From positions 1,178,001 through 1,242,000 of the forward strand of contig OZ220491.1 of assembly GCA_965116195.1 (NCBI GenBank): a DNA stretch of 64,000 bases, read 5' to 3'. The position numbers and the translations under genes are program-made. Positions within the stretch are counted from its first letter, which is position 1, and each line of letters begins with the position of its first letter. Shown piece after piece: positions 7,413 through 16,138 of the stretch. The notes under the pieces are model-generated. The model was not told the origin of the DNA. It ran no database searches and was given only the letters and a program-made list of their open reading frames with translations. The DNA comes from Aldehydirespirator sp965116195. GTDB taxonomy: Bacteria; Actinomycetota; Acidimicrobiia; Acidimicrobiales; Aldehydirespiratoraceae.

Positions 7413-8626
7413 CACAAGAAGTCAGACGTCAGGAGGGCTTGAGGGGTCTCAAAGGCTTGCGGCCAGTGGAGGTGGGTAGCCGTCAGCATCGGCGGCACCA
7501 GATCATCGGGTGGTCACTGTTCGCGCTTGTGGTGATACTGGTACCGTTTCTCATCGCCGACACCTACAGCCTGACGGTCTTTTCCAACCGCTACACGGTG
7601 GGCTTGAACAATCTGAGTCAGGCCATCGCCTTGATGGTGGCTGTGCTGGGGTTGAACGTCGTCACCGGCTACAGCGGGCAACTCTCGCTGGGAAACAGTT
7701 TCTTTGTCGGGATGGGCGCATACCTCACGGCCGTCATGGTGAATGAGTTCCATTGGCCCTACCTGGCGACTCTGGTGGTGGTTGTGCCGGGTCTGTTTGT
7801 GTTCGGTGTGTTGTTCGGAGTGCCTGCGCTGCGTATAGAGGGGCTTTATCTGGGGCTCTTGACTTTCACGGTTGCTGCGGTGTTCCCTTCAATCATCCGA
7901 CTGGGTGGTTTGGCCGACCACACCGGGGGTGCCAACGGTCTGGGCATCAACAGTGACCTGATGGCACCTGCGTGGCTGCCACTTGACCGGGTGACTGAAA
8001 CACTGCATGCGCTGCCACTGCTCCGATGGCGGGTGCCAGACGGGCTCACCGGTCGCCAGCAAGAAGCGGTCTACAAGTACTTTCTCTTGGTGTTCACGGC
8101 CCTGCTGTGCTTTTGGTTGGTGCGCAACATCATTGTCAGTCGGGTGGGGCGCGCCCTGGTGGCCATACGTGACAACCCGCTGGGAGCAGCAGCCAACGGG
8201 GTGAACCTGGCGGCTCACAAAACGCTCAGTTTCGGGATCAGTGCCGCGGTCGGTGGTGTGGCCGGGGCGATGTGGGCCATGCAGACAGGCTTCCTGGGAC
8301 CAGACGAATTCGGTTTTCACATGGCGATCCTGTTGATCGTGGGTCTGATCGTCGGAGGCGCAGGCACACTGCACGGAGCGGTGGTTGGGGGTCTTGTCAT
8401 CCAGTTCGTGCCTCTGTGGGCAAGCCAGACACAGACCCTGCCCGGCACCGATGTGGCCTTGGAGGGACCCTACGGCACGGCCATACTGGGGGTGTTGTTG
8501 ATCGCCATCACCTTTGCGCTGCCCGGCGGTGCAGCCCAGGGTTTCCAACAAATCAAGAGCCGCTTGGTGCCCGTGACGCACCGACCACCGGATGCCATAC
8601 GCTCACAGGGTGTGTCAACATCTTGA
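7403..8626 (+). CDS. livM: branched-chain amino acid-type ABC permease LivM
   Basis: The second permease subunit, about 407 residues. A charged N-terminal tail of about 30 residues precedes the first membrane helix (WSLFALVVILVPFLI). The family-typical QAIALMVAVLGLNVVTGYSG plus QLSLGNSFFVGMGAYLTA follows, and the EAA loop is RVGRALVAIRDNPLGAAANG. The ATG at 7403 is chosen because it lies in the third copy of the ATGA junction motif that also ends livH. A GTG at 7385 is also in frame. Forms the channel with LivH. Confidence 0.92.
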   Translation: MKSAQEVRRQEGLRGLKGLRPVEVGSRQHRRHQIIGWSLFALVVILVPFLIADTYSLTVFSNRYTVGLNNLSQAIALMVAVLGLNVVTGYSGQLSLGNSFFVGMGAYLTAVMVNEFHWPYLATLVVVVPGLFVFGVLFGVPALRIEGLYLGLLTFTVAAVFPSIIRLGGLADHTGGANGLGINSDLMAPAWLPLDRVTETLHALPLLRWRVPDGLTGRQQEAVYKYFLLVFTALLCFWLVRNIIVSRVGRALVAIRDNPLGAAANGVNLAAHKTLSFGISAAVGGVAGAMWAMQTGFLGPDEFGFHMAILLIVGLIVGGAGTLHGAVVGGLVIQFVPLWASQTQTLPGTDVALEGPYGTAILGVLLIAITFALPGGAAQGFQQIKSRLVPVTHRPPDAIRSQGVSTS

Positions 8627-8803
8627 GAAGTGCTGTCAATAAGGTGCCGGGTCCTTTGACGAGTTCTGTCAGAGAGGGGTCGGCGCTTTGAAGCGGGTGT
8701 TCTCAGAGGGTGCCCGCAACCTGAGCGGGTGCTCTCTCTGATGGGTGCGTGGTTGCTCTGAACTGCTGCGATGCCCGGTTCCGCTACAGAAGGGAATAAT
8801 CCA

Positions 8804-10219
8804 ATGTCAAGAACGTTGTGGCGGTTGTTCGCGCTGTCGGCTGTGTTGGTACTGCTTGCCAGTGGTTGCGGTGATGATGACGACAGTCCGGCGACTGCTG
8901 ACACCTCACCCTCTGCAATCGTGGAATCGAGCGGCGGAGTTGACACCTCACCCTCTGCAATCGTGGAATCGAGCGGCGGAGTTGACACCTCACCCTCTGC
9001 AATCGTGGAGTTGGGTGGTGGAGCGGTCATCAACACGGCCGAGTGTCCTGATGAGTGGGACAACCTTGCTGGCGTGACCGACGACGAGATCCGTCTTGGC
9101 GCGAGTTTGCCCCGGTCGGGTGCGCTGGCCGGGTTTGGCACCATCGGCGACGGGATGCAGTACTACTTTGACGCAATCGGCCCTGTTGACGGCCGCAGGG
9201 TTGTGATCGTGAGCCGGGATGACGCCTATGTACCGGCGCGCACGGTCACCAACGTGGAAGAGATGATTGATGTGGAGAACCTGCTGGGGTTTGCCGGAAT
9301 TCTGGGCAGTCCCAACAACCTGGCGGTACGCGACACGCTGAACAAGAACTGCATCCCGCAGTTGTTGAACCTGACCGGACTGCCCGAGTGGGGCGATCCC
9401 GTCAACCATCCCTGGACCACAGGTGCGTTGATGTCCTATGAGACAGAGGCCACGATCTGGTGTCAGCACATCGCCGACACGGTCGGTTCGGGCGCAACAG
9501 CTGCCATTTTGTCGCTGGACAACACGGCCGGCGAGGCCTGGCGTGTGGCCTTCAACGAATGCGCTCCCGACATGGACATCAAGGTTGTGGCCGAGATCCA
9601 GCACGATCCGCAGGCCGACTCGGTGGGAGCCGATGTGATCAACCTGGCATCAAGCGATGCCGATGCGCTGTTGGTGGCTTCCTCCGGGGCATTTTGTCCG
9701 CAGGCAGTTGCCGCTGCCACTGACCTGTCGTGGGAACCGCTGATCCTGGTGTCCAACGGGTGTCAACGCATCGCCCTCTTTTGGGAACCTCTCGGGCAGT
9801 CCGCCAGCGGGATCAGGCTGGTCAACACCCAAAAAGATGTGTCGGATGCATCTCTGGCCGATGACGAGTGGGTGCAGTTCGTGCGAAGTTCCCTGGAAGC
9901 ACAGGGCATTGATCCCAATGCCGAGTCCTACGCATTGGGCTACCAGTTCGCCGAGATACTGCACCATGTGTTGCTGTCAGCAGCAGAAATGGAGGGTGAC
10001 ATCAACCGGACCAACCTGATGCGAGCGATGTGGCAGACCAGTTTCCAGTCACGCAGCGCGCTGGGCAACGCCCTGCGGGCCATGGACGGTGCCAACGACT
10101 CCTACCTTGTGGAAGCCGGCCGCATAGAGGAGTTGGTGGCCGATTCCGACAGCATCCATTACCGCCCGGTCAGCGGAGTGATCTCCTTCGAGGGACAGAC
10201 CGGCACCTTCAACCAATAG
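8804..10219 (+). CDS. ABC transporter substrate-binding lipoprotein (LivK-like)
   Basis: A periplasmic-type binding protein of about 471 residues tethered by lipid. The signal peptide ends in LLASGC, a lipobox with the Cys near residue 24, followed by GDDDDS. A linker with three in-frame copies of a 14-residue repeat (DTSPSAIVESSGGV) leads to the binding domain, which starts at GVTDDEIRLGASLPRSGALA, the usual opening of Peripla_BP_6 proteins. The ATG at 8804 has AGGGA upstream and gives a proper signal peptide. Placed after livM, it supplies the receptor of the system. The ligand cannot be read from sequence. Confidence 0.9.
   Translation: MSRTLWRLFALSAVLVLLASGCGDDDDSPATADTSPSAIVESSGGVDTSPSAIVESSGGVDTSPSAIVELGGGAVINTAECPDEWDNLAGVTDDEIRLGASLPRSGALAGFGTIGDGMQYYFDAIGPVDGRRVVIVSRDDAYVPARTVTNVEEMIDVENLLGFAGILGSPNNLAVRDTLNKNCIPQLLNLTGLPEWGDPVNHPWTTGALMSYETEATIWCQHIADTVGSGATAAILSLDNTAGEAWRVAFNECAPDMDIKVVAEIQHDPQADSVGADVINLASSDADALLVASSGAFCPQAVAAATDLSWEPLILVSNGCQRIALFWEPLGQSASGIRLVNTQKDVSDASLADDEWVQFVRSSLEAQGIDPNAESYALGYQFAEILHHVLLSAAEMEGDINRTNLMRAMWQTSFQSRSALGNALRAMDGANDSYLVEAGRIEELVADSDSIHYRPVSGVISFEGQTGTFNQ
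8900..9025 (+). repeat. 42-bp in-frame tandem repeat, 3 copies
   Basis: Units start at 8900, 8942 and 8984. The first two are near-identical and the third diverges at its end. The repeat lengthens the spacer between lipid anchor and ligand-binding domain. Confidence 0.95.
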
Positions 10220-10221
10220 CC

Positions 10222-10761
10222 CTACTCAATGTCAATGAGCCTGCCCTCTTCGGCGGCTTCCACCTGAGCGCTCATGTTTAGGGCTGCGATCAGCGCCGTG
10301 AGCTTGACGTTGATCTCGGCCACGCTCGCCTCAAGCGGCTCGAAGCGAGCCTCGAGCGCCTCGAAGCGGGCATTCATCTCGTCTTCGAGACGTGTGATCC
10401 TGGTGTTCATGTCGTCAAAGCGCGCGTTGAAGGACGCATTCTGGTCGTCAATCCTGGCGTTGAAGGCTGTGTTCTGGTCGTCAATCCGTTGGTTGATGTC
10501 ACCGAATCTGGCGTGCGTGGTGGTCAGCGTGAAGGTGAGCAGCGCGATGATGGCCGCACCAAACAACGACTGCAGAGGATTCTCAACAAGTTGCTGCAAC
10601 ACACGACGACCGATACCGACCCCCGCAGCCGAGGAAGCCCGAGCGGCCCCCGCGTCCGCCGGCATGGCCGCCTCCTCAGGCGACGCTGCCGGAGTTGGAG
10701 TGTCTGTGCCTGCCATCAGTCGGGCCGCCTTCACTGCACGGGTATGGGCTGAAGAATTCAC
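10222..10761 (-). CDS. membrane-anchored coiled-coil protein (copy A)
   Basis: A 179-residue protein: a Pro/Ala-rich N-terminal region, one hydrophobic helix (LQSLFGAAIIALLTFTLTTT) near residues 65-85, then a heptad-patterned coiled coil built from repeats of the type FNARIDDQN/FNARFDDMN and ending with LEDEMNARFEALEA. The GTG start is preceded by GCGAGG and is conserved in the second copy at 12637. No family is recognised. It converges with the binding-protein gene with only 2 bp between stops. Copy A has one or two extra 11-residue coiled-coil units compared with copy B. Confidence 0.65.
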   Translation of the reverse strand: MNSSAHTRAVKAARLMAGTDTPTPAASPEEAAMPADAGAARASSAAGVGIGRRVLQQLVENPLQSLFGAAIIALLTFTLTTTHARFGDINQRIDDQNTAFNARIDDQNASFNARFDDMNTRITRLEDEMNARFEALEARFEPLEASVAEINVKLTALIAALNMSAQVEAAEEGRLIDIE

Positions 10762-10858
10762 GGTACCTCGCCAAGTTCGTTCATCGGCGCTGTCAGCGAC
10801 GTTGAGATGAGATGATGATGATGGCCGCCGAACAAACCCGACAGCGAGGTCTCCTCAA

Positions 10859-10887
10859 AGATTACCTTACAATCAGTGTCGTGTCAA
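10859..10887 (-). promoter_or_regulatory. sigma70-type promoter of coiled-coil copy A
   Basis: TTGACA (10887-10882) and TAATCT (10864-10859) on the minus strand, spaced 17 bp. The same arrangement is conserved at copy B. Confidence 0.5.
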
Positions 10888-10902
10888 CTCCTGGTTTCTG
10901 AA

Positions 10903-11685
10903 CTAGGTCAAGATGTGGGATATCGGCCCTCGCCCGTTGAGATGCCAGTTGGCCGATGCACGGATGGCGGTGTGTACGAACCTTCGGGCCTCGACCACCG
11001 CCTGTGTGATGTCGTGGCCCTTGGCCAGCCCCGATGCCAATGCTGCTGAGAAGGTACATCCACTGCCGCGCACATTGGCCGTCTGCACCCGCTCCCCCGG
11101 CTCAACCCACCCGTCAGCAGCAGTTATGACCACATCGTCCGGCGCTCCTGCAAAGGCACCGCCCGTCACGACGACAGCCTCTGCGCCAAGTTCTCTCAAA
11201 TTGTCGGCATGGTCAAGCACGGCTGCGGCATCCGGCAGGGACTCCCCCACCAGAAACTCGGCCTCGGCGCGGTTGGGAGTGATCACCGTTGCCAGCGGGA
11301 ACAGCAGTTGGCGGTAGGCATGTTCCACCTCCACTGCCACGAAGCGCTCGCCGCGGCCGTCTACCATCACAGGATCAATGACCAAAGCCGCCGGAGTTCT
11401 CGATGTGACGCGTGACGCCACCAACTCCACCACCTCGCGTCGGCTCAGCAGGCCTGTTTTGACAGCAGCAACGCTGAAGTCCGCGATCACCGAGTCAATC
11501 TGGGCTGCCACCACCTCCAGGTTCACCGGGGCGACCGCAGCCACGTTGCGCAGCGACTGTGCAGTCACCGAAGTCACAGCGCTGGTGCCATGCACACCAA
11601 ACGCCGCGAACGTCACCAGATCAGCTTGCACGCCCGCGCCCCCAAGAGGGTCTGATGCAGCTATCGTCAGAGCCACGGGCGGCAT
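10903..11685 (-). CDS. thiD: hydroxymethylpyrimidine/phosphomethylpyrimidine kinase
   Basis: A PfkB-type kinase of thiamine synthesis that phosphorylates HMP and HMP-P. Hallmarks: the opening ALTIAASDPLGGAGVQADL, VTAQSLRNV, the VIDPVMVDGRG segment, PNRAEAEFL, VVTGG, and the anion-hole/catalytic NVRGSGCTFSAALAS near the C-terminus. The length, 260 residues, is normal. The ATG at 11685 places the conserved ALTIAASD at residue 4. A stand-alone thiD with no other thi gene nearby. It lies between the arms of the inverted duplication. Confidence 0.93.
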   Translation of the reverse strand: MPPVALTIAASDPLGGAGVQADLVTFAAFGVHGTSAVTSVTAQSLRNVAAVAPVNLEVVAAQIDSVIADFSVAAVKTGLLSRREVVELVASRVTSRTPAALVIDPVMVDGRGERFVAVEVEHAYRQLLFPLATVITPNRAEAEFLVGESLPDAAAVLDHADNLRELGAEAVVVTGGAFAGAPDDVVITAADGWVEPGERVQTANVRGSGCTFSAALASGLAKGHDITQAVVEARRFVHTAIRASANWHLNGRGPISHILT

Positions 11686-11819
11686 ACTCGACACCACGAA
11701 CCCAGATCGTGCCACATCACAGGTGTATCACCACTGCTGGTCTTGTTGCATGTTCTGTGTCGGAGGTGGTCGCATCGCCATCGTGCCTACCTACTGTCCC
11801 CGACCTGGAAGACTCCAAC

Positions 11820-12368
11820 ATGGAATCGACCCGCGGGAAGCTCCTGGTAGCTGCTCCCTCGCTGTTTGACCCCAACTTTCGTCTGACCGTGCTGCTGATG
11901 CTTGAGCACGGCAGCGAGGGCGCGCTCGGGCTTGTGCTCAACCGGCCCAGCGAACTGCCGGTACACGAAGCCATTGACGGGTGGGCAGAAGCTGCCAGCG
12001 AGCCGGCGGTGATCTTCGTCGGAGGTCCGGTGAACCAGTCCACGGTGATCGCCCTGGCTTCGATAGCGCTTGATGACGCTGACGACAACTGGACACAGAT
12101 CATCGGGCGTGTCGGCAGTATCGACCTTGACAAGCGTCCCGAGCAGATCGGCGGGCTTGACGAGGTTCGTATTTTTGCCGGGTTTTCCACATGGTCGGCA
12201 GGCCAACTCGAGGCTGAACTAGCCGAGAACTCATGGTTTGTGCTTGAATACCTCCCCACCGATCCATTTGCCAACGATCCAGAGGAGTTGTGGTGGGAGG
12301 TGATGGCCCGCCAGAGCGGCGAACTGCGTCAACTCCGCAACTATCCCCGCAACCTCGCCGACAACTGA
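11820..12368 (+). CDS. YqgE/AlgH family protein (UPF0301)
   Basis: A 182-residue cytoplasmic protein of the UPF0301 family. Matches: GKLLVAAPSLFDPNFRLTVL, LLMLEHGSEGALGLVLNRPS, VFVGGPVNQ-type IFVGGPVNQSTVIAL, and FAGFSTWSAGQLEAELAENS, all diagnostic. Biochemical role is unknown in bacteria generally. In some gammaproteobacteria the family is linked to alginate regulation, but that does not transfer here. The start at 11820 matches the family N-terminus. Divergent from thiD. Confidence 0.9.
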   Translation: MESTRGKLLVAAPSLFDPNFRLTVLLMLEHGSEGALGLVLNRPSELPVHEAIDGWAEAASEPAVIFVGGPVNQSTVIALASIALDDADDNWTQIIGRVGSIDLDKRPEQIGGLDEVRIFAGFSTWSAGQLEAELAENSWFVLEYLPTDPFANDPEELWWEVMARQSGELRQLRNYPRNLADN

Positions 12369-12499
12369 CCTGTTCAGACGCTGTTGGCTCATCATCTCAG
12401 CCACAGCACATTGCACAAGGGTGGGCGTGTATGTGTGTGTGCGCGCCCGTGTGTTCGCTGGCGCTGGCGGCATGACGGGTGATGTTCAGCAGCCCAGGT

Positions 12500-13125
12500 C
12501 TTCAGAAATCAGGAGTTGACATGATACTGATTGTAAGGTAGTCTTCCAGGAGACCTCGCTGCCGGGTTTGTCGGCGGCCACAAACATCATCACAAACGTC
12601 GCTGACAGCGCCGACGAACGAACCTGGCGAGGTACCGTGAATTCTCCAGCCCATACCCCTGCAGTGGAGGCGGCCCGACTGATGGCAGGCACAGACACTC
12701 CAACTCCGGCAGCGTCGCCCGAGAAAACGACCATGCCGACGGACGCAGGGGCTGGTCGGGCTCCACCGGCTGCGGAGGTCGGTATCGGTCGTCGTACAAT
12801 GCAGCAACTTGTTGAGAATCCTCTCCAGTCGTTGTTTGGTGCGGCCATCATTGCGCTGCTCACCTTCACGCTGACGACCACGCACGCCAGATTCGGTGAC
12901 ATCAACCAACGGATTGACGACCAGAACGCAGCCTTCAACGCCAGGATTGACGACATGAACGCCAGGATCACGCGTCTCGAAGACGAGATGAACGCCCGCT
13001 TTGAGGCGCTCGAGGCGAGCGTGGCCGAGATCAACCTCAAACTCACGGCTCTGATCGCAGCCCTCAACATGAGCGCTCAGGTAGAAGCTGCTGAAGAGGG
13101 CAGGCTCATCGATCCCGAGCAGTCC
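12500..13125. repeat. right arm of a large inverted duplication
   Basis: Inverted match of 10222-10908. The similarity begins near the TTCAGAAA-T/C-CAGGAGTTGACA block and continues through the coding region. Confidence 0.9.
12516..12544 (+). promoter_or_regulatory. sigma70-type promoter of coiled-coil copy B
   Basis: TTGACA at 12516-12521 and TAGTCT at 12539-12544, spacing 17 bp. It is the counterpart of the promoter at 10859-10887. Confidence 0.5.
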
Positions 13126-13140
13126 TCGGATCCTGACTAG
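12637..13140 (+). CDS. membrane-anchored coiled-coil protein (copy B)
   Basis: Paralogue of the protein at 10222-10761, about 167 residues from the shared GTG. It has the same Pro/Ala-rich head, the same hydrophobic helix (LFGAAIIALLTFTLTTT) and a shorter coiled coil that ends in EMNARFEALEASVAEINLKL. Conservation of both promoter and reading frame between the copies suggests both are under selection or the duplication is recent. An upstream ATG at 12568 is also in frame, but the GTG is the start shared by both copies. Unknown function. A role as a membrane-tethered scaffold would be a guess. Confidence 0.6.
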   Translation: MNSPAHTPAVEAARLMAGTDTPTPAASPEKTTMPTDAGAGRAPPAAEVGIGRRTMQQLVENPLQSLFGAAIIALLTFTLTTTHARFGDINQRIDDQNAAFNARIDDMNARITRLEDEMNARFEALEASVAEINLKLTALIAALNMSAQVEAAEEGRLIDPEQSSDPD

Positions 13141-13341
13141 GTGTCCTCCCCGATACCTCTGACGCAAAGACACAGCTCCAGTTCTTCAAAATCGGCATCT
13201 CCACGAGACTCGGGACGATTCGATATCCGCAGTTGTCAGTTGTCGCGTGGTTCTGCGGTCCGGGTGGCAATAACGAACGTATGTTCGCTAGCATGGCGGT
13301 CTGTGCTGATCAAGAGGTACGTGGTTCAGGCCGAAGTCGGC

Positions 13342-13944
13342 ATGCGTCAGGGCAACTTGTTCGCCCAGGGGCCAACTGGACTGGATCCCGAGGCGCAGAT
13401 ACAGCGCCTGTTGCTGGACGAGTGGAGTTGGCTTGACACTTCGCAGCGCTGGCTGTGCGGTGCTGACGAACTGCTGGAAGTGCTCGCCTCGTCGCTGCGC
13501 TGGACCACCGCGAAGCGCACGATGTATGACAAGGTCGTGGAGGAACCGCGCCTCGGTACTCATCTGAGGCCCGGCTTTGCAGGTGTCCCCGGCGTGATCA
13601 ACGACATGACCGCAGCACTTGATGATCTCTACCGGACGCGCTTCAACTCTGTGTGGATCAACTACTACCGGGGCGGCAACGATTCGGTTGCCTGGCACAG
13701 CGATCGCATAGGTGTCACACCAGACAACACCATCGTGGCGATTGTTTCGCTTGGCGGGCCGCGCCGTTTTTTGCTGCGTCCCGAGGGCGGAGGGCCGAGC
13801 AGGCCGTTCACGCTGACCTCGGGCGACCTGCTGGTGATGGGCGGTGCCTGTCAGCAACATTGGCAGCATGCAGTTCCCAAGACATCCAACGCAGCACCTC
13901 GCATGAGCGTCACGTTCCGTTGCACGAGTGGGGCCAGCGGCTAG
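13342..13944 (+). CDS. 2OG-Fe(II) oxygenase, AlkB family
   Basis: About 200 residues with AlkB-type landmarks: SVWINYYRGGNDSVAWHSD gives the HxD iron motif (H and D of WHSDRIG), the distal His is in QQHWQHAVP, and the 2-oxoglutarate-binding Arg region is RMSVTFR. The family removes alkyl groups from DNA or RNA bases, with iron and 2-oxoglutarate. The usual start by similarity is near MRQGNLFAQG. The frame is open further upstream, but that sequence shows no family resemblance. The gene follows the right arm of the inverted duplication. Confidence 0.88.
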   Translation: MRQGNLFAQGPTGLDPEAQIQRLLLDEWSWLDTSQRWLCGADELLEVLASSLRWTTAKRTMYDKVVEEPRLGTHLRPGFAGVPGVINDMTAALDDLYRTRFNSVWINYYRGGNDSVAWHSDRIGVTPDNTIVAIVSLGGPRRFLLRPEGGGPSRPFTLTSGDLLVMGGACQQHWQHAVPKTSNAAPRMSVTFRCTSGASG

Positions 13945-14071
13945 TTTCGCTTGGCTCACGATGACTGCGTTAGCCTCCACGCAGTCATATGCTCAGGCAG
14001 CCATATGGTATACAGGGCGTTGGCTTGTGCTGGGCGAGCCCGGTGTGTCAGCAGCCAGTCTGGAGGATGCA

Positions 14072-14824
14072 ATGCGTAGATTTGAGGGCAGGGTTGCCCT
14101 GATAACCGGTGGAGCCTCAGGTGTGGGGCGGGCGACCTCAATCCGCTTGGCTTCGGAGGGTGCGGCGGTTCTCGCCGTGGATGTCAACGAAGACGGCCTC
14201 GCGGAGACATCTGCCGAGATCACCTCAGACAGCGGCCGAGTCAAGACACAGCGCTGCGACGTGTCGTCGGTAACAGACTGTGCTGCCGCCGTTGCCGGCT
14301 GTGTGGATGCCTTCGGTCGGCTGGATGTGTTGGGCAACATCGCCGGTGTCTCCTGGCAACGTCATGTGGCCGAAGTGACTGAGGCCGAATGGGACCAGAT
14401 GTTTGCGATCAACGTCAAAGGGCCGTTCTTTCTGGCTCAGGCGGCTCTGCCTCATCTGCTGGAGTCGCACGGCACCATCATCAACATCGCCTCCAATGCC
14501 GCGATCATGGGCATGGCCTACACCGTGCCGTATTGCGCCACAAAAGGCGCGGTCGCACAACTCACGCGGGCGTTGGCGATGGAATTTGTGAAACAACCTG
14601 TGCGTGTCAACGCCATAGCTCCCGGCGGGGTGGACACTCCCATGACTCGAAATTTCAAGTTGCCTCATGACATTGACTGGGATCTGATCAAGCGCGGCAT
14701 CAGTTTCCGAGACATGAGCAAACCCGAGCAGATCGCCGCACTCTTTGCCTTTCTGGCCTCTGATGAGGCCCTGAACATTCACGGAGCGATCATCAGCGCC
14801 GACCACGGTCTCACCACCGGCTAG
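14072..14824 (+). CDS. short-chain dehydrogenase/reductase (SDR)
   Basis: A 250-residue classical SDR. The NAD(P)-binding TGGASGVGRA is at residues 11-20, the cofactor-selecting Asp in AVLAVDVNEDG suggests NAD(H), and NIAGVS stands in place of NNAG. The catalytic Ser is in NIASNAA, and Tyr and Lys in PYCATKGAV. The RBS GGAGG lies 7 nt upstream of the ATG at 14072, which decides this start over the longer frame. The substrate is unknown. Convergent with trpA across a tandem repeat array. Confidence 0.9.
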   Translation: MRRFEGRVALITGGASGVGRATSIRLASEGAAVLAVDVNEDGLAETSAEITSDSGRVKTQRCDVSSVTDCAAAVAGCVDAFGRLDVLGNIAGVSWQRHVAEVTEAEWDQMFAINVKGPFFLAQAALPHLLESHGTIINIASNAAIMGMAYTVPYCATKGAVAQLTRALAMEFVKQPVRVNAIAPGGVDTPMTRNFKLPHDIDWDLIKRGISFRDMSKPEQIAALFAFLASDEALNIHGAIISADHGLTTG

Positions 14825-14888
14825 CAACCGCCGTCCCACCATCACGCAGTCGGCAGCACCCATCCAGCGGTCATCACCACAATCACAC

Positions 14889-15260
14889 GTTCGTCCCAAC
14901 CATTCCCACAGCCGTCGCCACCGTCATGCGGCCCTGTCAGAGGTCAGTTGTGGGCGGTCCTGCGGTCGTCCCAACCATTCCCACAGCCGTCGCCACCGTC
15001 TCACGGCCCTGTCAGAGGTCAGTTGTGGGCGGTCCTGCGGTCGTCCCAACCATTCCCACAGCCGTCGCCACCGTCATGCGGCCCTGTCAGAGGTCAGTTG
15101 TGGGCGGTCCTGCGGTCGTCCCAACCATTCCCACAGCCGTCGCCACCGTCTCACGGCCCTGTCAGAGGTCAGTTGTGGGCGGTCCTGCGGTCGTCCCAAC
15201 CATTCCCACAGCCGTCGCCACCGTCTCACGGCCCTGTCAGAGGTCAGTTATGGGCGGTGT
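14889..15260. repeat. 75-bp tandem repeat, 5 copies, running into trpA
   Basis: The marker TCGTCCCAAC recurs at 14891, 14966, 15041, 15116 and 15191, exactly 75 bp apart. The last unit runs into the trpA 3' end: AGGTCAGTTATGGGCGGT at the gene matches AGGTCAGTTGTGGGCGGT in the units, so every unit carries a copy of the trpA stop and last codons. Confidence 0.95.
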
Positions 15261-16053
15261 CGAGAGCGTCACGGAACTGTGCCACCAAAGCAGCCACGCC
15301 CTCGGGCCCGGCACCATCGAGCATTCGTGTCACGATGGCTGAACCCACGACTGCACCGTCGGCAACCTCACATACCTCGGCTGCTTGTCGGGGCGTACCC
15401 ACCCCCACACCCACCAACACCGGCCGGTCAGTCACCGCCTTCAGGCGGCCTGCCGTCACGGTTGCGCTGGCTGCCAGTTCGTCGCGCACCCCGGTGATGC
15501 CCATCAACCCGACACCGTACACAAAGCCTCGTGAGCGTGAGCAGATCAGGGGCAGACGTTCGTCGGGAGCGTTGGGAGCGGCCAGCAGCACCGTCTCGAC
15601 CCCGGCCTCGTCCGCGGCTGAGGCCCACTCCCCCAGTTCCTCAAGCGGCAGATCGGGCAGTATGCAGCCACTCACCCCGGCCTCTGACAGCGAGTTGGCG
15701 AAACGCTCATAGCCCATGTGGTGGGCGATGTTGACATAGGTCATCACCACCGTCGGCACGCCGATATCGTGTGCGGCTCTGCGCAGAGCGCTCAGTATTG
15801 ACTGTGGAGTGGCACCCTGCGACAACGCACGGTCGTTGGCTGCCTGGATGGTCGTACCGTCCATGACCGGATCCGAGAAGGGCACTCCCACCTCAATGGC
15901 ATCAGCTCCGGCTGAGGCGACAGCAGCAATCGTCTCCAGCCAGTCTTTGCCCAGGCCGCCGGTGAGATAAGGCACCAGACATTTGCCCCCGACAGTGTCG
16001 CGCCGACCTCTCAGAGAAGCCTCCAGAGGCCCCCAGTCATTGTCGGCTGTCAT
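15244..16053 (-). CDS. trpA: tryptophan synthase alpha subunit
   Basis: Cleaves indole-3-glycerol phosphate to indole, which is channelled to TrpB. 269 residues, the usual size. Landmarks: LVPYLTGGLGKDW, the catalytic Glu in ADAIEVGVPFSDPVMDG (with the catalytic Asp region in LPDLPLEE), GFVYGVGLMGITGVR, and the phosphate-binding VGVGVGTP and GSAIVTRM. The ATG at 16053 is chosen because the duplicated ATGACAG junction places it there. The stop codon lies in the first unit of the 75-bp array. Confidence 0.96.
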   Translation of the reverse strand: MTADNDWGPLEASLRGRRDTVGGKCLVPYLTGGLGKDWLETIAAVASAGADAIEVGVPFSDPVMDGTTIQAANDRALSQGATPQSILSALRRAAHDIGVPTVVMTYVNIAHHMGYERFANSLSEAGVSGCILPDLPLEELGEWASAADEAGVETVLLAAPNAPDERLPLICSRSRGFVYGVGLMGITGVRDELAASATVTAGRLKAVTDRPVLVGVGVGTPRQAAEVCEVADGAVVGSAIVTRMLDGAGPEGVAALVAQFRDALDTAHN

Positions 16054-16138
16054 GTGATGGTGGTTGTCGTGGTGGTTGATGCCTGCGCATCTCGGGCGCT
16101 GCAAGTGTGCAGTTGTCGTTGTCGTTGTCGACTGTCAT
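16036..16138. repeat. duplicated trpB-stop/trpA-start junction
   Basis: GTCATTGTCGGCTGTCAT at 16036-16053 (trpA start) matches GTCGTTGTCGACTGTCAT at 16121-16138 (trpB stop) at 16 of 18 positions, 85 bp apart. Both copies read ATGACAG on the coding strand: TGA ends trpB in one copy and ATG begins trpA in the other. Confidence 0.85.

Larger units (their letters stand above)
10222..10908. repeat. left arm of a large inverted duplication
   Basis: The reverse complement of this stretch matches about 12500-13125 with high identity by eye (roughly 90 percent), covering promoter, leader and coding region of the coiled-coil gene. The arms are about 1.6 kb apart. Confidence 0.9.

Noticed and set aside
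12369..12480. GT-rich alternating stretch (GTGTGTGTGTGCGCG) as Z-DNA or a regulatory element
   Set aside because: Short, about 20 bp, and without supporting context.
14889..15260. Possible CRISPR array
   Set aside because: Units are contiguous 75-bp copies without variable spacers, and no cas gene is near. The same holds for the 42-, 70-, 72- and 94-bp arrays.
14926..15342. Open frame of 138 codons through the trpA repeats
   Set aside because: The unit length is divisible by three, so any stop-free frame stays open. The peptide is only the repeat translated.
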